DNA from: Mycobacterium lehmannii
GTDB lineage: Bacteria > Actinomycetota > Actinomycetes > Mycobacteriales > Mycobacteriaceae
Direction of reading: 5' to 3'
Assembly (NCBI RefSeq): GCF_002245535.1
Contig: NZ_NKCN01000007.1
Span: 124,001 to 188,000 of the forward strand
Length of the DNA stretch: 64,000 bases
Position numbers and translations under genes: made by a program. This document shows, piece by piece, positions 34,918 through 43,642 of this stretch. The first letter of the stretch is position 1. The number at the start of each line of letters is the position of its first letter. The notes beneath the pieces were generated by a model, which worked only from the letters and a program-made list of their open reading frames with translations, was not told the origin of the DNA and made no database searches.

Positions 34918-36351
34918 GTGGATCTACCAGGTGACCTCCCGCAGTGGCCTGCGTGTAAGCCGCTGGGAAAATACTTCCACAGCCTGCTCTCAGATCCGGG
35001 CTGGGTGCGACGACGGGTCGAGACCGTCGAAGTAATCAATACGGTGCGCTTCGAACGTGCGGTCTCACTGGATATCGATGTCGATGACCTTGCGAAGCGG
35101 GCGACCGATTCCGGTGTTTCCGATGTCACGAATCTCTACGTTCCCATCGCTTCCTTCAAGAAACGGCTGCTGATCGATTTTGACGTCGTGGACCAAGATG
35201 GCCAAACGATGTCTCTGGTGACCAGTGACGAAGACAGCCATGCTGCGCTCGCGATGCTCTTGGCAACCGCGGAAGGCAGTGGCATAGACGCGTCGAGGCT
35301 GAGTTCCGGCGCGCTGCAGAAACTTCACGACATTGTTCGTCATCCGGCCTCGACCGAAGACGCGGCAGTGATTGCGCGCGCGAGCCGCTCGCCAGGTCGG
35401 CTGGAGGTACCGGGTTGGCAACTCAAGCCGGGCTACAACGTCACCGACGCCGACATCAAATTCTGGCGGGAGACCTTATTCGCCGATGCCGGCTTCGTAA
35501 GCCGGATCGCTGAGTTCACCACGCAGTACATGCCGATAATCAGCGTCAGACGTGACCGAACGCCGACCATCGTGAAGTACCGGACCATCGAGAGCGAGCC
35601 AGCCGCGGACTTCGATAAGTGGACCATGGCTGAGCGTTTGGGTTGGAACGAGATCTACATCGGGATCGAGACGCCCAGTATCGGCCGTGCGCAGCGCGAG
35701 CATGTTCGCATTTCCTCCCCCGGCGGCGTCTTCGCGGTGAGCGTCGATGTCGCGGTGGCGGAAACGCTCGACTCCGGCCCACTCACGCCACAGCCATCAG
35801 GAAGCGAGTTCACAGGCCGCGTCACGCCGGAACGCGCCTTGGTCTATACGTCTGGACGGCAGAGTTCGGATCTGCACCAGGTAATCGTCGGGATTCGACC
35901 AACCATTACAGGGTTTAGGACGCCAGCGTTGATTGGCACGCTGCTAAGCGCCCTAGTTCTGGTCGGCGGGGCGGTTGGGCAGTGGACCGGGAACGTTCTA
36001 GGCAAAATCGTCGATCACAGCACAGATCCGGCGGTTGCCATCCTGATTGTCATCCCCTCACTGATTGCGGCCTACGTCGTCAGGGAGGGCGAACATGAGG
36101 TCAGATCGAAGCTTCTGTCTGTACCTCGGGCCGTCGTGATGTTGACGTCAGGGCTCACATTCGTTGCCGCTGCTGCCACTATTGCGCAGTTCAGCGGGCA
36201 CATTCTGGCGATTGTTTGGATCGCGTGTGGGGCGGTATGCATCATCGCATTGCTCTACCTCTGGGCCGTATGCGCACGAATAGACAACCACCACAAACGA
36301 ATCGTCGCTACGAGCAATTCGCAGAGTAGTCAACCTATCTACAAGCTCTGA
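34918..36351 (+). CDS. Island membrane protein with soluble N-terminal domain and four C-terminal helices
   Basis: About 477 residues from the GTG at 34918 (the frame is open from 34843; the start is uncertain). Residues 1-330 are soluble, with alternating strand-like segments (NTVRFERAVSLDIDVDDLAK; SFKKRLLIDFDVVDQDGQ; NEIYIGIETPSIGRAQREHV). Four hydrophobic helices follow: LIGTLLSALVLVGGAV, AVAILIVIPSLIAAYVV, VVMLTSGLTFVAAAAT and LAIVWIACGAVCIIALLYLW. GC is lower than in the core genes. Convergent with hsdR. No known family recognised; a membrane-located defence effector is one possibility. Confidence 0.7.
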   Translation: MDLPGDLPQWPACKPLGKYFHSLLSDPGWVRRRVETVEVINTVRFERAVSLDIDVDDLAKRATDSGVSDVTNLYVPIASFKKRLLIDFDVVDQDGQTMSLVTSDEDSHAALAMLLATAEGSGIDASRLSSGALQKLHDIVRHPASTEDAAVIARASRSPGRLEVPGWQLKPGYNVTDADIKFWRETLFADAGFVSRIAEFTTQYMPIISVRRDRTPTIVKYRTIESEPAADFDKWTMAERLGWNEIYIGIETPSIGRAQREHVRISSPGGVFAVSVDVAVAETLDSGPLTPQPSGSEFTGRVTPERALVYTSGRQSSDLHQVIVGIRPTITGFRTPALIGTLLSALVLVGGAVGQWTGNVLGKIVDHSTDPAVAILIVIPSLIAAYVVREGEHEVRSKLLSVPRAVVMLTSGLTFVAAAATIAQFSGHILAIVWIACGAVCIIALLYLWAVCARIDNHHKRIVATSNSQSSQPIYKL

Positions 36352-36486
36352 TTGCCGAAGTAGGACTTTCCCCTCGCCCTCGGGCAGTACCGACCTCTCG
36401 TGCGTCAACTCAATCGGCGCTCCTCGGCGTGAAAATGGAGCATCCACCGCAGAATCACGATCGGCTTGCGGTCAGCTCAAGGGTGC

Positions 36487-39400
36487 TCACCCTTCCGACA
36501 CGCCTCGACCCTGGGAATGTGTTGATGCCGAGCCGGGCGACTGCCTTGAAGCCAATGCCGCCGCTTCCGCGTAACCCGGCGCCAGCGCCTCCATCTGCTC
36601 GATCACCAACTTGATCGCCGCCGGCTGCTTGTCTGGCGGGTACTTGTACTTCACCAGCAGTCGCTTGATCGACGAGCGCAGCTTGGCCCGAACGTCATCG
36701 CGCACGGTCCAGTCGGTCTTGGTGTCGCGCTGCATGACGCCAACGAGCTCGCGGGCGATCTGCGCCAGCACGTCCTCACCTTGCAGTTCGACGGCGGAGT
36801 CGTTCTGCGCGACGGCGTCGTAGAACGCCAGTTCGTCATGCGATAACGGCGGACTGAAGTGCGCCCCCCGATTCCCTTCGGCGGCAACCTCTTTGGCCAT
36901 CTCAATCAACTCGGCGATCACCTCGGCCGAGGTGAGCTGCTGGTTGGTGTACCGCCGCATCAGGTTGGTGAGACGTTCGGAGAACGCCCTCTGCCGTACC
37001 ACGTTGCTCTTGGTGGCACGTACCGCTTCTTCGGTGATCACGGCGCGCAGCGCCTCGATCGCCAGGTGCGGGTTGCCCGCGGCGGCGGCCTTGGTCTCGA
37101 ACTCCGGAGTGAGATCGGACAGCGAGGGCTTCGGCAGCCCCGCCGCGTCGTAGATGTCGACGATGCCGTCGGAGGCCGTGGAGTCATACACCAGTGATTC
37201 GAGCATCCGCCGGATCGCCTCCGGTACCGGCTTTCCGGAGGCCTGCCGGTCATTGGCGTCGAACTTGGCCATCCACACCCGGACCTCTTCGTAAAATTTG
37301 GCGGTCGGGCGCAGTGCATCGAGCGTCTGGCTGCCGGCGCACAGCGACCAGGCCCGCGAGAGCTGATTGGCCAGGGTGCGGAACCGGTCTCCGAGCGTCG
37401 CCTCCCCCTCGGGGACCTGGTTTCCGGCGGTTGCCGGTGAGCGCAGGTAATTTGTCAGCCCCACGGCGGCCTTCATCCAGCCATGCGGCTGAGCCACTTT
37501 GGATCGCCAGTCGTATTCGCTGCACAGCGCGTCCAGCTGGGCGATCAGCGTCTCGGTCAGCGCGACAGCCTCGTCGATGTTCTTGCCGACGGGCTTCTCT
37601 TTCCGATCGGTCTGGGTGTACTCGGCCAGCGCCTTGTTCAGGTTCTCGACCAGTGGCGCGTAGGCGACCAGCAGACCGTTGGGCTTCTCCCGGAAGGTGC
37701 GGTTCACGCGGGCCAGCGTCTGCATGAGCAGCGCGCCCTTCAGGGGGCGGTCGAGGTAGAGGGTGTGCAACGGTGGCGCGTCGAACCCGGTCAGCAGCAT
37801 GTCCTTGACGAGCACGATCTGCAGTTCGTCATCGGGATCGCGCAGTCGCTGTTGGATGGTCTTGTTCTGTGCGTCGCGGCGAACGTGCTTGCCCACCAGG
37901 CCCTGGTCCTTGGCGCTTCCCGAGTAGACGACCTTGATGACACCCTTGTCGACGGCGTCGTCGTGCCATTCGGGTTTGAGTTTGATGATCTCTTCGTAGA
38001 GTTGGGCACAGATCTCACGGGTGGCGCCGACGATGAATGCCTTGCCCGGGCAGGAGATGAATTTCCGCATCTCGGCCGAGCGGGCTTCCCAGTGCTCCAC
38101 GATGTCGCGTGCCAGTACCGCGAGCCGATCGGGTGCGCCGTACACGGCGTTGATGACGGCCACCGACTTCTCGATCTGATCACGCTCGACGTCGTCGAGT
38201 CCGGAGGTCACCTCATCGGCCGCCTTATCGAGATCGTCCTCGGTGACGCCCGCGGCGAGAGAGACCTTGATCAGCCGGGGCTCGAAATACACCGGCACCG
38301 TGGCTTTGTCGTTGACGGCGCGAGTCAGGTCGTAGACGTCGATGTCGGGGCCGAACACCTCGCGGGTGTCACGGTCGGCGTCGGCGATCGGGGTGCCGGT
38401 GAAGGCGATGTATACCGCGTTGGGCAACGCGTCGCGGATGTGCCGGGCGTAGCCGTCGAGGTCGTCGTAGTGGCTGCGGTGCGCTTCGTCGACGACGACG
38501 ATGAGGTTGCGGCGGTCAGTCAGCAGCGGATGGTCGGCGCCGGCTTCGCGTTCGGCCTTGGATAGGCCGAACTTCTGCAGCGTGGTGAAGTAGATCCCTC
38601 CCGTGGAACGGTTCGACAGTTCATCGCGCAGCTGGGCCCGACTGGTGACCTTGATCGGCGATTCGCCCAGAAGCCTTGAGCGGTCGAAGGTTGCATAGAG
38701 TTGGCCATCGAGGTCTTTGCGGTCGGTGACGACGATGACGGTGGGGTTCTTGAGCTTGGGTTGTTGGGCCACCAGGTGGGTGTAGAGCTCCATCTCCATG
38801 GATTTGCCGGAACCCTGCGTGTGCCAGACAACACCGGCCTTGCCGTTGCTTTCGGCGGCCACCACCGTCGAGCCGACCGCCTTGGTGACGGCAAAGTACT
38901 GGTGCGGCTTGGCGATCCGTTTGATCAGACCGTCTGCGCCGGCGTCGAATGCGGTGAAGTTTCGGACCAGCTGAAGGAATCGTTCGGGGTTGAACAGGCC
39001 GTCGATCAAGTACTCGAGTTCGGTACCCAGGTGCACGTCGTCAACCGGTTCGCCGAAGGTCACCGGCTTGCCGTCGTCGTCGACGTTCCATGGGGCGTAG
39101 TGCTCCAGCGGGGTGAACGGGGTGCCGTAGCGCGCGGTGATGCCGTCACTGATGACGTTGAGCACCGCGAACCGGAAGGCCATCGGAAACTCGCGCAGGT
39201 AGGTGGCGAATTGCGCGTGCGCGCCGGGCAGGTCGGCGTATTTGGAGCCGGCTTGCTTGAGTTCGAAGAACGCGATCGGCATCCCGTTGAGATAGAGCAC
39301 GATGTCGAAACGGCGGTCGTACTCGGCGGAGCGGACGGTGACCTGCTGCACGGCCAGGAGTTCGTTCTCCTCAGGCCGGTGGCTGATCAGCCGAATCGTC

Positions 39401-39732
39401 GGGTTCTGTTCGATGCCATCGGAATCCACATAGCTGATGCCCCGGTAGCCGCTGACCAGGTATTGGTGCAGCCGGTAGTTCTCGGCGATGGCGTCCTGGG
39501 ATGACGGCTGCAGGATCGCCGCACGGGCTTGTTCGAGGTATTCGCCGGGCACCTCGGGGTTGAGTTCGCGCATCTTGGTCAGCAGTCGCTCGGGCAGCAC
39601 CAGCTCGTCCCAGCTGGTGCGACCGTTCTCGATGCCCGGTGCGATGACGGAACCGTTGAGCGGCAACCACTCTTGCTGCGCAAGCGTCTCCAGTGCGACG
39701 GATTCCCATTCGGCTTCGCTGAATTCGCTCAT
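36487..39732 (-). CDS. hsdR: HsdR, type I restriction endonuclease/translocase subunit
   Basis: 1081 residues. The N-terminal PD-(D/E)XK nuclease has FDIVLYLNGMPIAFFELK (about residue 156). The SF2 motor has Walker A HTQGSGKSMEM (about 307), DEAH box VVVDEAHRSHYDDL (about 416) and AFTGTPIADAD. The C-terminal helical region binds the methylase. It cuts unmodified DNA after translocation. Its ATG overlaps the 5'-nucleotidase stop as ATGA, making it the last gene of the RM operon. Full length and intact. Confidence 0.97.
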   Translation of the reverse strand: MSEFSEAEWESVALETLAQQEWLPLNGSVIAPGIENGRTSWDELVLPERLLTKMRELNPEVPGEYLEQARAAILQPSSQDAIAENYRLHQYLVSGYRGISYVDSDGIEQNPTIRLISHRPEENELLAVQQVTVRSAEYDRRFDIVLYLNGMPIAFFELKQAGSKYADLPGAHAQFATYLREFPMAFRFAVLNVISDGITARYGTPFTPLEHYAPWNVDDDGKPVTFGEPVDDVHLGTELEYLIDGLFNPERFLQLVRNFTAFDAGADGLIKRIAKPHQYFAVTKAVGSTVVAAESNGKAGVVWHTQGSGKSMEMELYTHLVAQQPKLKNPTVIVVTDRKDLDGQLYATFDRSRLLGESPIKVTSRAQLRDELSNRSTGGIYFTTLQKFGLSKAEREAGADHPLLTDRRNLIVVVDEAHRSHYDDLDGYARHIRDALPNAVYIAFTGTPIADADRDTREVFGPDIDVYDLTRAVNDKATVPVYFEPRLIKVSLAAGVTEDDLDKAADEVTSGLDDVERDQIEKSVAVINAVYGAPDRLAVLARDIVEHWEARSAEMRKFISCPGKAFIVGATREICAQLYEEIIKLKPEWHDDAVDKGVIKVVYSGSAKDQGLVGKHVRRDAQNKTIQQRLRDPDDELQIVLVKDMLLTGFDAPPLHTLYLDRPLKGALLMQTLARVNRTFREKPNGLLVAYAPLVENLNKALAEYTQTDRKEKPVGKNIDEAVALTETLIAQLDALCSEYDWRSKVAQPHGWMKAAVGLTNYLRSPATAGNQVPEGEATLGDRFRTLANQLSRAWSLCAGSQTLDALRPTAKFYEEVRVWMAKFDANDRQASGKPVPEAIRRMLESLVYDSTASDGIVDIYDAAGLPKPSLSDLTPEFETKAAAAGNPHLAIEALRAVITEEAVRATKSNVVRQRAFSERLTNLMRRYTNQQLTSAEVIAELIEMAKEVAAEGNRGAHFSPPLSHDELAFYDAVAQNDSAVELQGEDVLAQIARELVGVMQRDTKTDWTVRDDVRAKLRSSIKRLLVKYKYPPDKQPAAIKLVIEQMEALAPGYAEAAALASRQSPGSASTHSQGRGVSEG

Positions 39733-40832
39733 TGGTGTCCCTCTGCTGGGTTGGGATCGGCGGCGAGTTCGGCCCCGAGTTCGGCGATGGTCGGCAGGCT
39801 GGATTCGAGGTCGTCGGGCAGTTCTTCGGTGATGGCCACCATCTGGAGGTCGACTAGCGGAGGAAACGCGATGTCGGCTGTCGGCACCACGTCGTCAGCC
39901 GAGTCCTGCACATTGGCAACGCCATAGGGAATGTGGACCCCAGCGATGTGTTCAAGCGCGCTATCGAGATGTTGCTGCTGATCGTCGAAGAAAATATGCG
40001 GTCCGAGAACCTCGAGCACCCTCGACTTCTCGATACCTCCGAGAAAGAACGCGTCGTTGACGTTCACTCCCCAATCGCGCATCGAGTGAACTGCACGTTC
40101 GTGGGCCGGAGCATTTCGTGCCGTGATCAACGAGATGCGCAACCGAGGTACATACGACGGGTCAGCCGCCCGCCGCTCGTCCTCAAGAGTTTGGATGCGG
40201 TTCAGATCAGCGAGAAGCGGCTTCAGTAGTCCAGGTGCGAGCGGGACGTGGCTCTTGACGTCCTCATGCTCGAGGTAGTCCGCGATTAAATCCGCTTCCC
40301 GGTAGACCCGCTCGGACTCGTCGCTTGCTAGAACCCCATCGAAGTCAAACGCCACGCGAAGCGACGGATCAGCATCGTCGTACGTCGCCGTCGATGGCAG
40401 CACATGGCCTGCAGGGAGATCCCGCTTGATTGCCGCATCGACATCGTCGCGATCGGCGGTTAGGAACAGAGACATTTCGAATGCCTCGATGTATCCGTAG
40501 GGCGCCTGGCCCTGTGTGAATACCGATCGAGTAATCGGCAGCCCGTGCTTCCTGACCGAGCGCATAACCCGCAGTCCGGTCATCGGATCGTTGTGCGACA
40601 GGATGATCACCTCGACCAACGGATTGCCCGGCCGTAGGTCGTTGAGGTTCAAGAGTCGCCGAATGAAGGGGAAAGCGACTCCCGGTACGAGTGTCTGGTC
40701 GATCCGCTCGTCCTGATACGTCCGGTACTTGTCCTCTCCATGCTCGCGAAAGTAGGCGTCCGATTCCGTGAGATCGAACAGCGCGCTCGACGCGACGCCG
40801 ACCACCAACTTGTCACTCAGTTCGTACGGCAT
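39729..40832 (-). CDS. Cytosolic 5'-nucleotidase (cN-I family) inside the type I RM operon
   Basis: 367 residues. The family layout is clear: VVGVASSALFDLTESDAYFR at the start, VEVIILSHNDPMTGLRVMRS, then the HAD-type nucleophile motif AFDFDGVLASDESERVYRE (about residue 162), RISLITARNAPAHERAVHSM, and FFLGGIEKSRVLEVLGPHIF ending FDDQQQHLD. cN-I enzymes dephosphorylate nucleoside monophosphates such as AMP or dNMPs. It begins directly at the hsdS stop (TAGATG) and overlaps hsdR, so it is made with the RM enzymes. A defence role (nucleotide depletion or processing of degraded phage DNA) is inferred. Confidence 0.9.
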   Translation of the reverse strand: MPYELSDKLVVGVASSALFDLTESDAYFREHGEDKYRTYQDERIDQTLVPGVAFPFIRRLLNLNDLRPGNPLVEVIILSHNDPMTGLRVMRSVRKHGLPITRSVFTQGQAPYGYIEAFEMSLFLTADRDDVDAAIKRDLPAGHVLPSTATYDDADPSLRVAFDFDGVLASDESERVYREADLIADYLEHEDVKSHVPLAPGLLKPLLADLNRIQTLEDERRAADPSYVPRLRISLITARNAPAHERAVHSMRDWGVNVNDAFFLGGIEKSRVLEVLGPHIFFDDQQQHLDSALEHIAGVHIPYGVANVQDSADDVVPTADIAFPPLVDLQMVAITEELPDDLESSLPTIAELGAELAADPNPAEGHQ

Positions 40833-42014
40833 CTACGTGGAGTCTCCAACGATCTGCTCAGCAGCCTTCACTGTGACCCTTCCGGACATGAGCAGCGGAA
40901 GAAGCTCGTCGCGAGTGGCTGCCAGCCGTAGATTCTCGACCTCAGCCGCGAGGGCAACTGACCACAAGGAACTCATAGTCGCATCGATACGTTCAACAGA
41001 CTCCCGTCTCGCAATCGGTACAGGCTCGTCGAGATGCCGCCGTTGGATGTGACCCATGGTGGTGGCCTTATCGCTCGCAATAGCTTTGAACTCAGCGAGC
41101 TTTGAACGTATCGCTTGGTTCACCAACCACATTGGATAGTCGGGCTTCGGAATCACCTTGAAGATGTGCTGATTCACGATTGCCTCCGGCCGGTACCACC
41201 GCGCAACGGTCAGCGATCCAGACCAGGCAAAGAGCAAGTCCCCGGGGCGAACCAAATGCTCCTCAGGAACCTCGATATCGTTGTACACCGTCGAGGAACC
41301 GATTCCTGAATTAAGTTCCGCGATCCGCACCACGACGCGACCGGTGCCGGTCGCACCTTTCGTGAAGGCTCGGCCATTCACGAAGTTTGCGAGTTGAGAC
41401 AGCGGCACTAGCTGTCCACCAAATGTGGCCTCATTCCATACTGATCTGGCCAGCGTATCTGCGCTCTCCAACACCCGTTCGTTCGCCGCAATCTTCTCGT
41501 CGAGTGCACCCAGTACTTCCGCAATCGCTCGCTGCACAGGTATCGACGGAAGGCTCACAACGACGCGCAGCTGGTCTCGGAGACTGAAGTAAGGCGCCAT
41601 GTCGGTACCAAACGCTAACTGCCGAAGCTGCGTCGAAAACTCCCTACTACGTGCCCAGTAGTACAAGTATCCGCTGTCAATCTGAGCACGGTCTACAACG
41701 CGCCAATAGCTAAGATGGGGCGAGTAGACAAAGCGGGGAGCATTGTCAGGAACTCGGCCCACCCGGCCGATGCTGTTCCCCTTAGTTGTAATGACCAAGT
41801 CACCAGCTGCACCGAGCTTGCCATCGACGCGGGCATCTTGGTCAAATGCGTCCAGTCCTGCCCAGCTAAACCCGTTGTCCGACAAAGCTCCCGCCCTCAA
41901 GAACAACGGTCCGCCACCGCGCAACTCCTCGACCTTTGCCCTGTAGCCGTCTCCGATCACTAGCGCTCCGTCAGCCACTAGTGCGCCCGTCGTGCGGGGT
42001 AGCCATTCACCCAC
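40833..42014 (-). CDS. hsdS: HsdS, type I RM specificity subunit
   Basis: 393 residues from a GTG at 42012-42014, chosen because it overlaps the hsdM stop (GTGGGTGA) and gives the usual N-terminus GEWLPRTTGALVADG. Two target-recognition domains are separated by the conserved helix (LPSIPVQRAIAEVLGALDEK followed by IAANERVLESADTLARSVW); the second begins PLSQLANFVNGRAF. It sets the DNA sequence recognised by the HsdM/HsdR complex. Directly followed by the nucleotidase gene. Confidence 0.93.
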   Translation of the reverse strand: MGEWLPRTTGALVADGALVIGDGYRAKVEELRGGGPLFLRAGALSDNGFSWAGLDAFDQDARVDGKLGAAGDLVITTKGNSIGRVGRVPDNAPRFVYSPHLSYWRVVDRAQIDSGYLYYWARSREFSTQLRQLAFGTDMAPYFSLRDQLRVVVSLPSIPVQRAIAEVLGALDEKIAANERVLESADTLARSVWNEATFGGQLVPLSQLANFVNGRAFTKGATGTGRVVVRIAELNSGIGSSTVYNDIEVPEEHLVRPGDLLFAWSGSLTVARWYRPEAIVNQHIFKVIPKPDYPMWLVNQAIRSKLAEFKAIASDKATTMGHIQRRHLDEPVPIARRESVERIDATMSSLWSVALAAEVENLRLAATRDELLPLLMSGRVTVKAAEQIVGDST

Positions 42015-43632
42015 CGATCCGCTCCAACTGCTCCCGAACCACCTTCTCCAACCGCGCCGACTCGTCAAACGCTGCAAGCAGTTCCGTTTTCAATCGCGCG
42101 ATCTTCTCGTCGATCGGCTCGCCGTCGTCCACGGCCGCCGCGGAACCCACGTAGCGCCCCGGCGTTAGTGCATAGCCGGCGGCCTTGATATCGGCCAGCG
42201 TCGCCGACTTGCAGAAGCCCGGAATATCCTCGTAAACAACACCCTTCGATGCCGCCGACGCCGAGCCGCGCCAGGCATGATATTTGTCGCCGATCTCAAC
42301 GATCTCCTTGTCGGACAGTGCCCGCTCTGCTCGGTCCACCATGTCGCCCATTCCACGAGCATCGATGAACAACACCTGTCCGGATCGGTCGATCGAGCCC
42401 TGCTTACCGGCGGTCTTGTCCTTGGCGAAGAACCACACGCACACCGGGATTCCGGTGCTGCGGAACAGCTGGGTGGGCAGCGCGATCATGCACGACACCA
42501 GATCGGCTTCCACGATCTGGGCCCGAATATCGCCCTCGCCGTTGGAGTTCGACGACATCGACCCATTGGCCATCACCACGCCGGCCTTGCCGCCCGGCGC
42601 CAGCTTGTACAGGATGTGCTGGATCCAGGCGTAGTTGGCGTTGTTGGCCGGCGGCACACCGAAGCGCCAGCGGGCATCCTCCTCGTTGCGGGCCCAGTCC
42701 TTGATATTGAACGGCGGATTGGCCAGCACGTAATCCATCTGGACATCGGGATGTTGATCCCGGGCGAAGGTATCACCCCAGCGTGCACCCAAGCCCTTGT
42801 TGTCGATGCCGTGGATGGCCAGGTTCATCTTGGCCATCCGCCAGGTCTCCTCGATGGACTCCTGACCGTAGATGGCAATCTCTTTCGGGTCACCATCGTG
42901 CTCATAGATGAACTTCTCGGTCTGCACGAACATGCCGCCCGATCCGCAGCACGGGTCATACACCCGCCCGCGCGAGGGCTCCAGCACCTCGACGATCACC
43001 TTCACCACGCTCGGCGGGGTGAAGAACTCACCGCCCCGCTTTCCCTCTGCGCGGGCGAAGTTGCCGAGGAAGTACTCGTAAACCTCGCCCATCAGGTCGC
43101 GCGCTCGGCCGTCGCCCTGGCGGCTGAACCGGGCGCTGTTGAACAGGTCGATCAGTTCACCCAACCGGCGCTGATCGATGTTGTCCTTGTTGTACAGCCG
43201 CGGCAATGTGCCCTGCAATGTCGGGTTGGCCTTCATCACGGCGTCCATGGCCTCGTCGATCAACTGCCCGATGTTCTTAGCGGGTTCACCACCGGAGGCC
43301 GGCAAGCCTTTGGCGTTCTCGGCCAGGAACTTCCACCGCGCACCCGGCGGCACGACGAACACCCCGTACCCCTGATACTCCTCGGGGTCCTCGATCAACT
43401 CCTCGATCTGGTCAGCATCCAGACCGTCGGCCTCCAACTCCGTCCGGATCGCCTCCCGACGCTCGTCATAGGCATCCGAGACATACTTCAGGAACACCAG
43501 ACCCAGGATCACGTCCTTGTACTGGCTCGCGGATAACGATCCACGTAGTTTGTCGGCGGCCTTCCACAAGGTGTCCTTGAGCTCCTTCATAGTCGAAGGA
43601 GCCTGTGGCTCAGCATTTTTCCTCGGTGGCAC
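42007..43632 (-). CDS. hsdM: HsdM, type I RM N6-adenine methyltransferase subunit
   Basis: 541 residues. The N-terminal helical domain (TLWKAADKLRGSLSASQYKD, then LGLVFLKYVSDAYDERREAI) is followed by the methylase with SAM motif I YDPCCGSGGMFVQTE and catalytic motif IV VLANPPFNIKDW. It methylates adenine in the HsdS target to protect host DNA. It starts 10 bases after the upstream methylase-like gene and overlaps hsdS. Intact. Confidence 0.97.
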   Translation of the reverse strand: MPPRKNAEPQAPSTMKELKDTLWKAADKLRGSLSASQYKDVILGLVFLKYVSDAYDERREAIRTELEADGLDADQIEELIEDPEEYQGYGVFVVPPGARWKFLAENAKGLPASGGEPAKNIGQLIDEAMDAVMKANPTLQGTLPRLYNKDNIDQRRLGELIDLFNSARFSRQGDGRARDLMGEVYEYFLGNFARAEGKRGGEFFTPPSVVKVIVEVLEPSRGRVYDPCCGSGGMFVQTEKFIYEHDGDPKEIAIYGQESIEETWRMAKMNLAIHGIDNKGLGARWGDTFARDQHPDVQMDYVLANPPFNIKDWARNEEDARWRFGVPPANNANYAWIQHILYKLAPGGKAGVVMANGSMSSNSNGEGDIRAQIVEADLVSCMIALPTQLFRSTGIPVCVWFFAKDKTAGKQGSIDRSGQVLFIDARGMGDMVDRAERALSDKEIVEIGDKYHAWRGSASAASKGVVYEDIPGFCKSATLADIKAAGYALTPGRYVGSAAAVDDGEPIDEKIARLKTELLAAFDESARLEKVVREQLERIGG

Positions 43633-43642
43633 CGGTGGCCTT

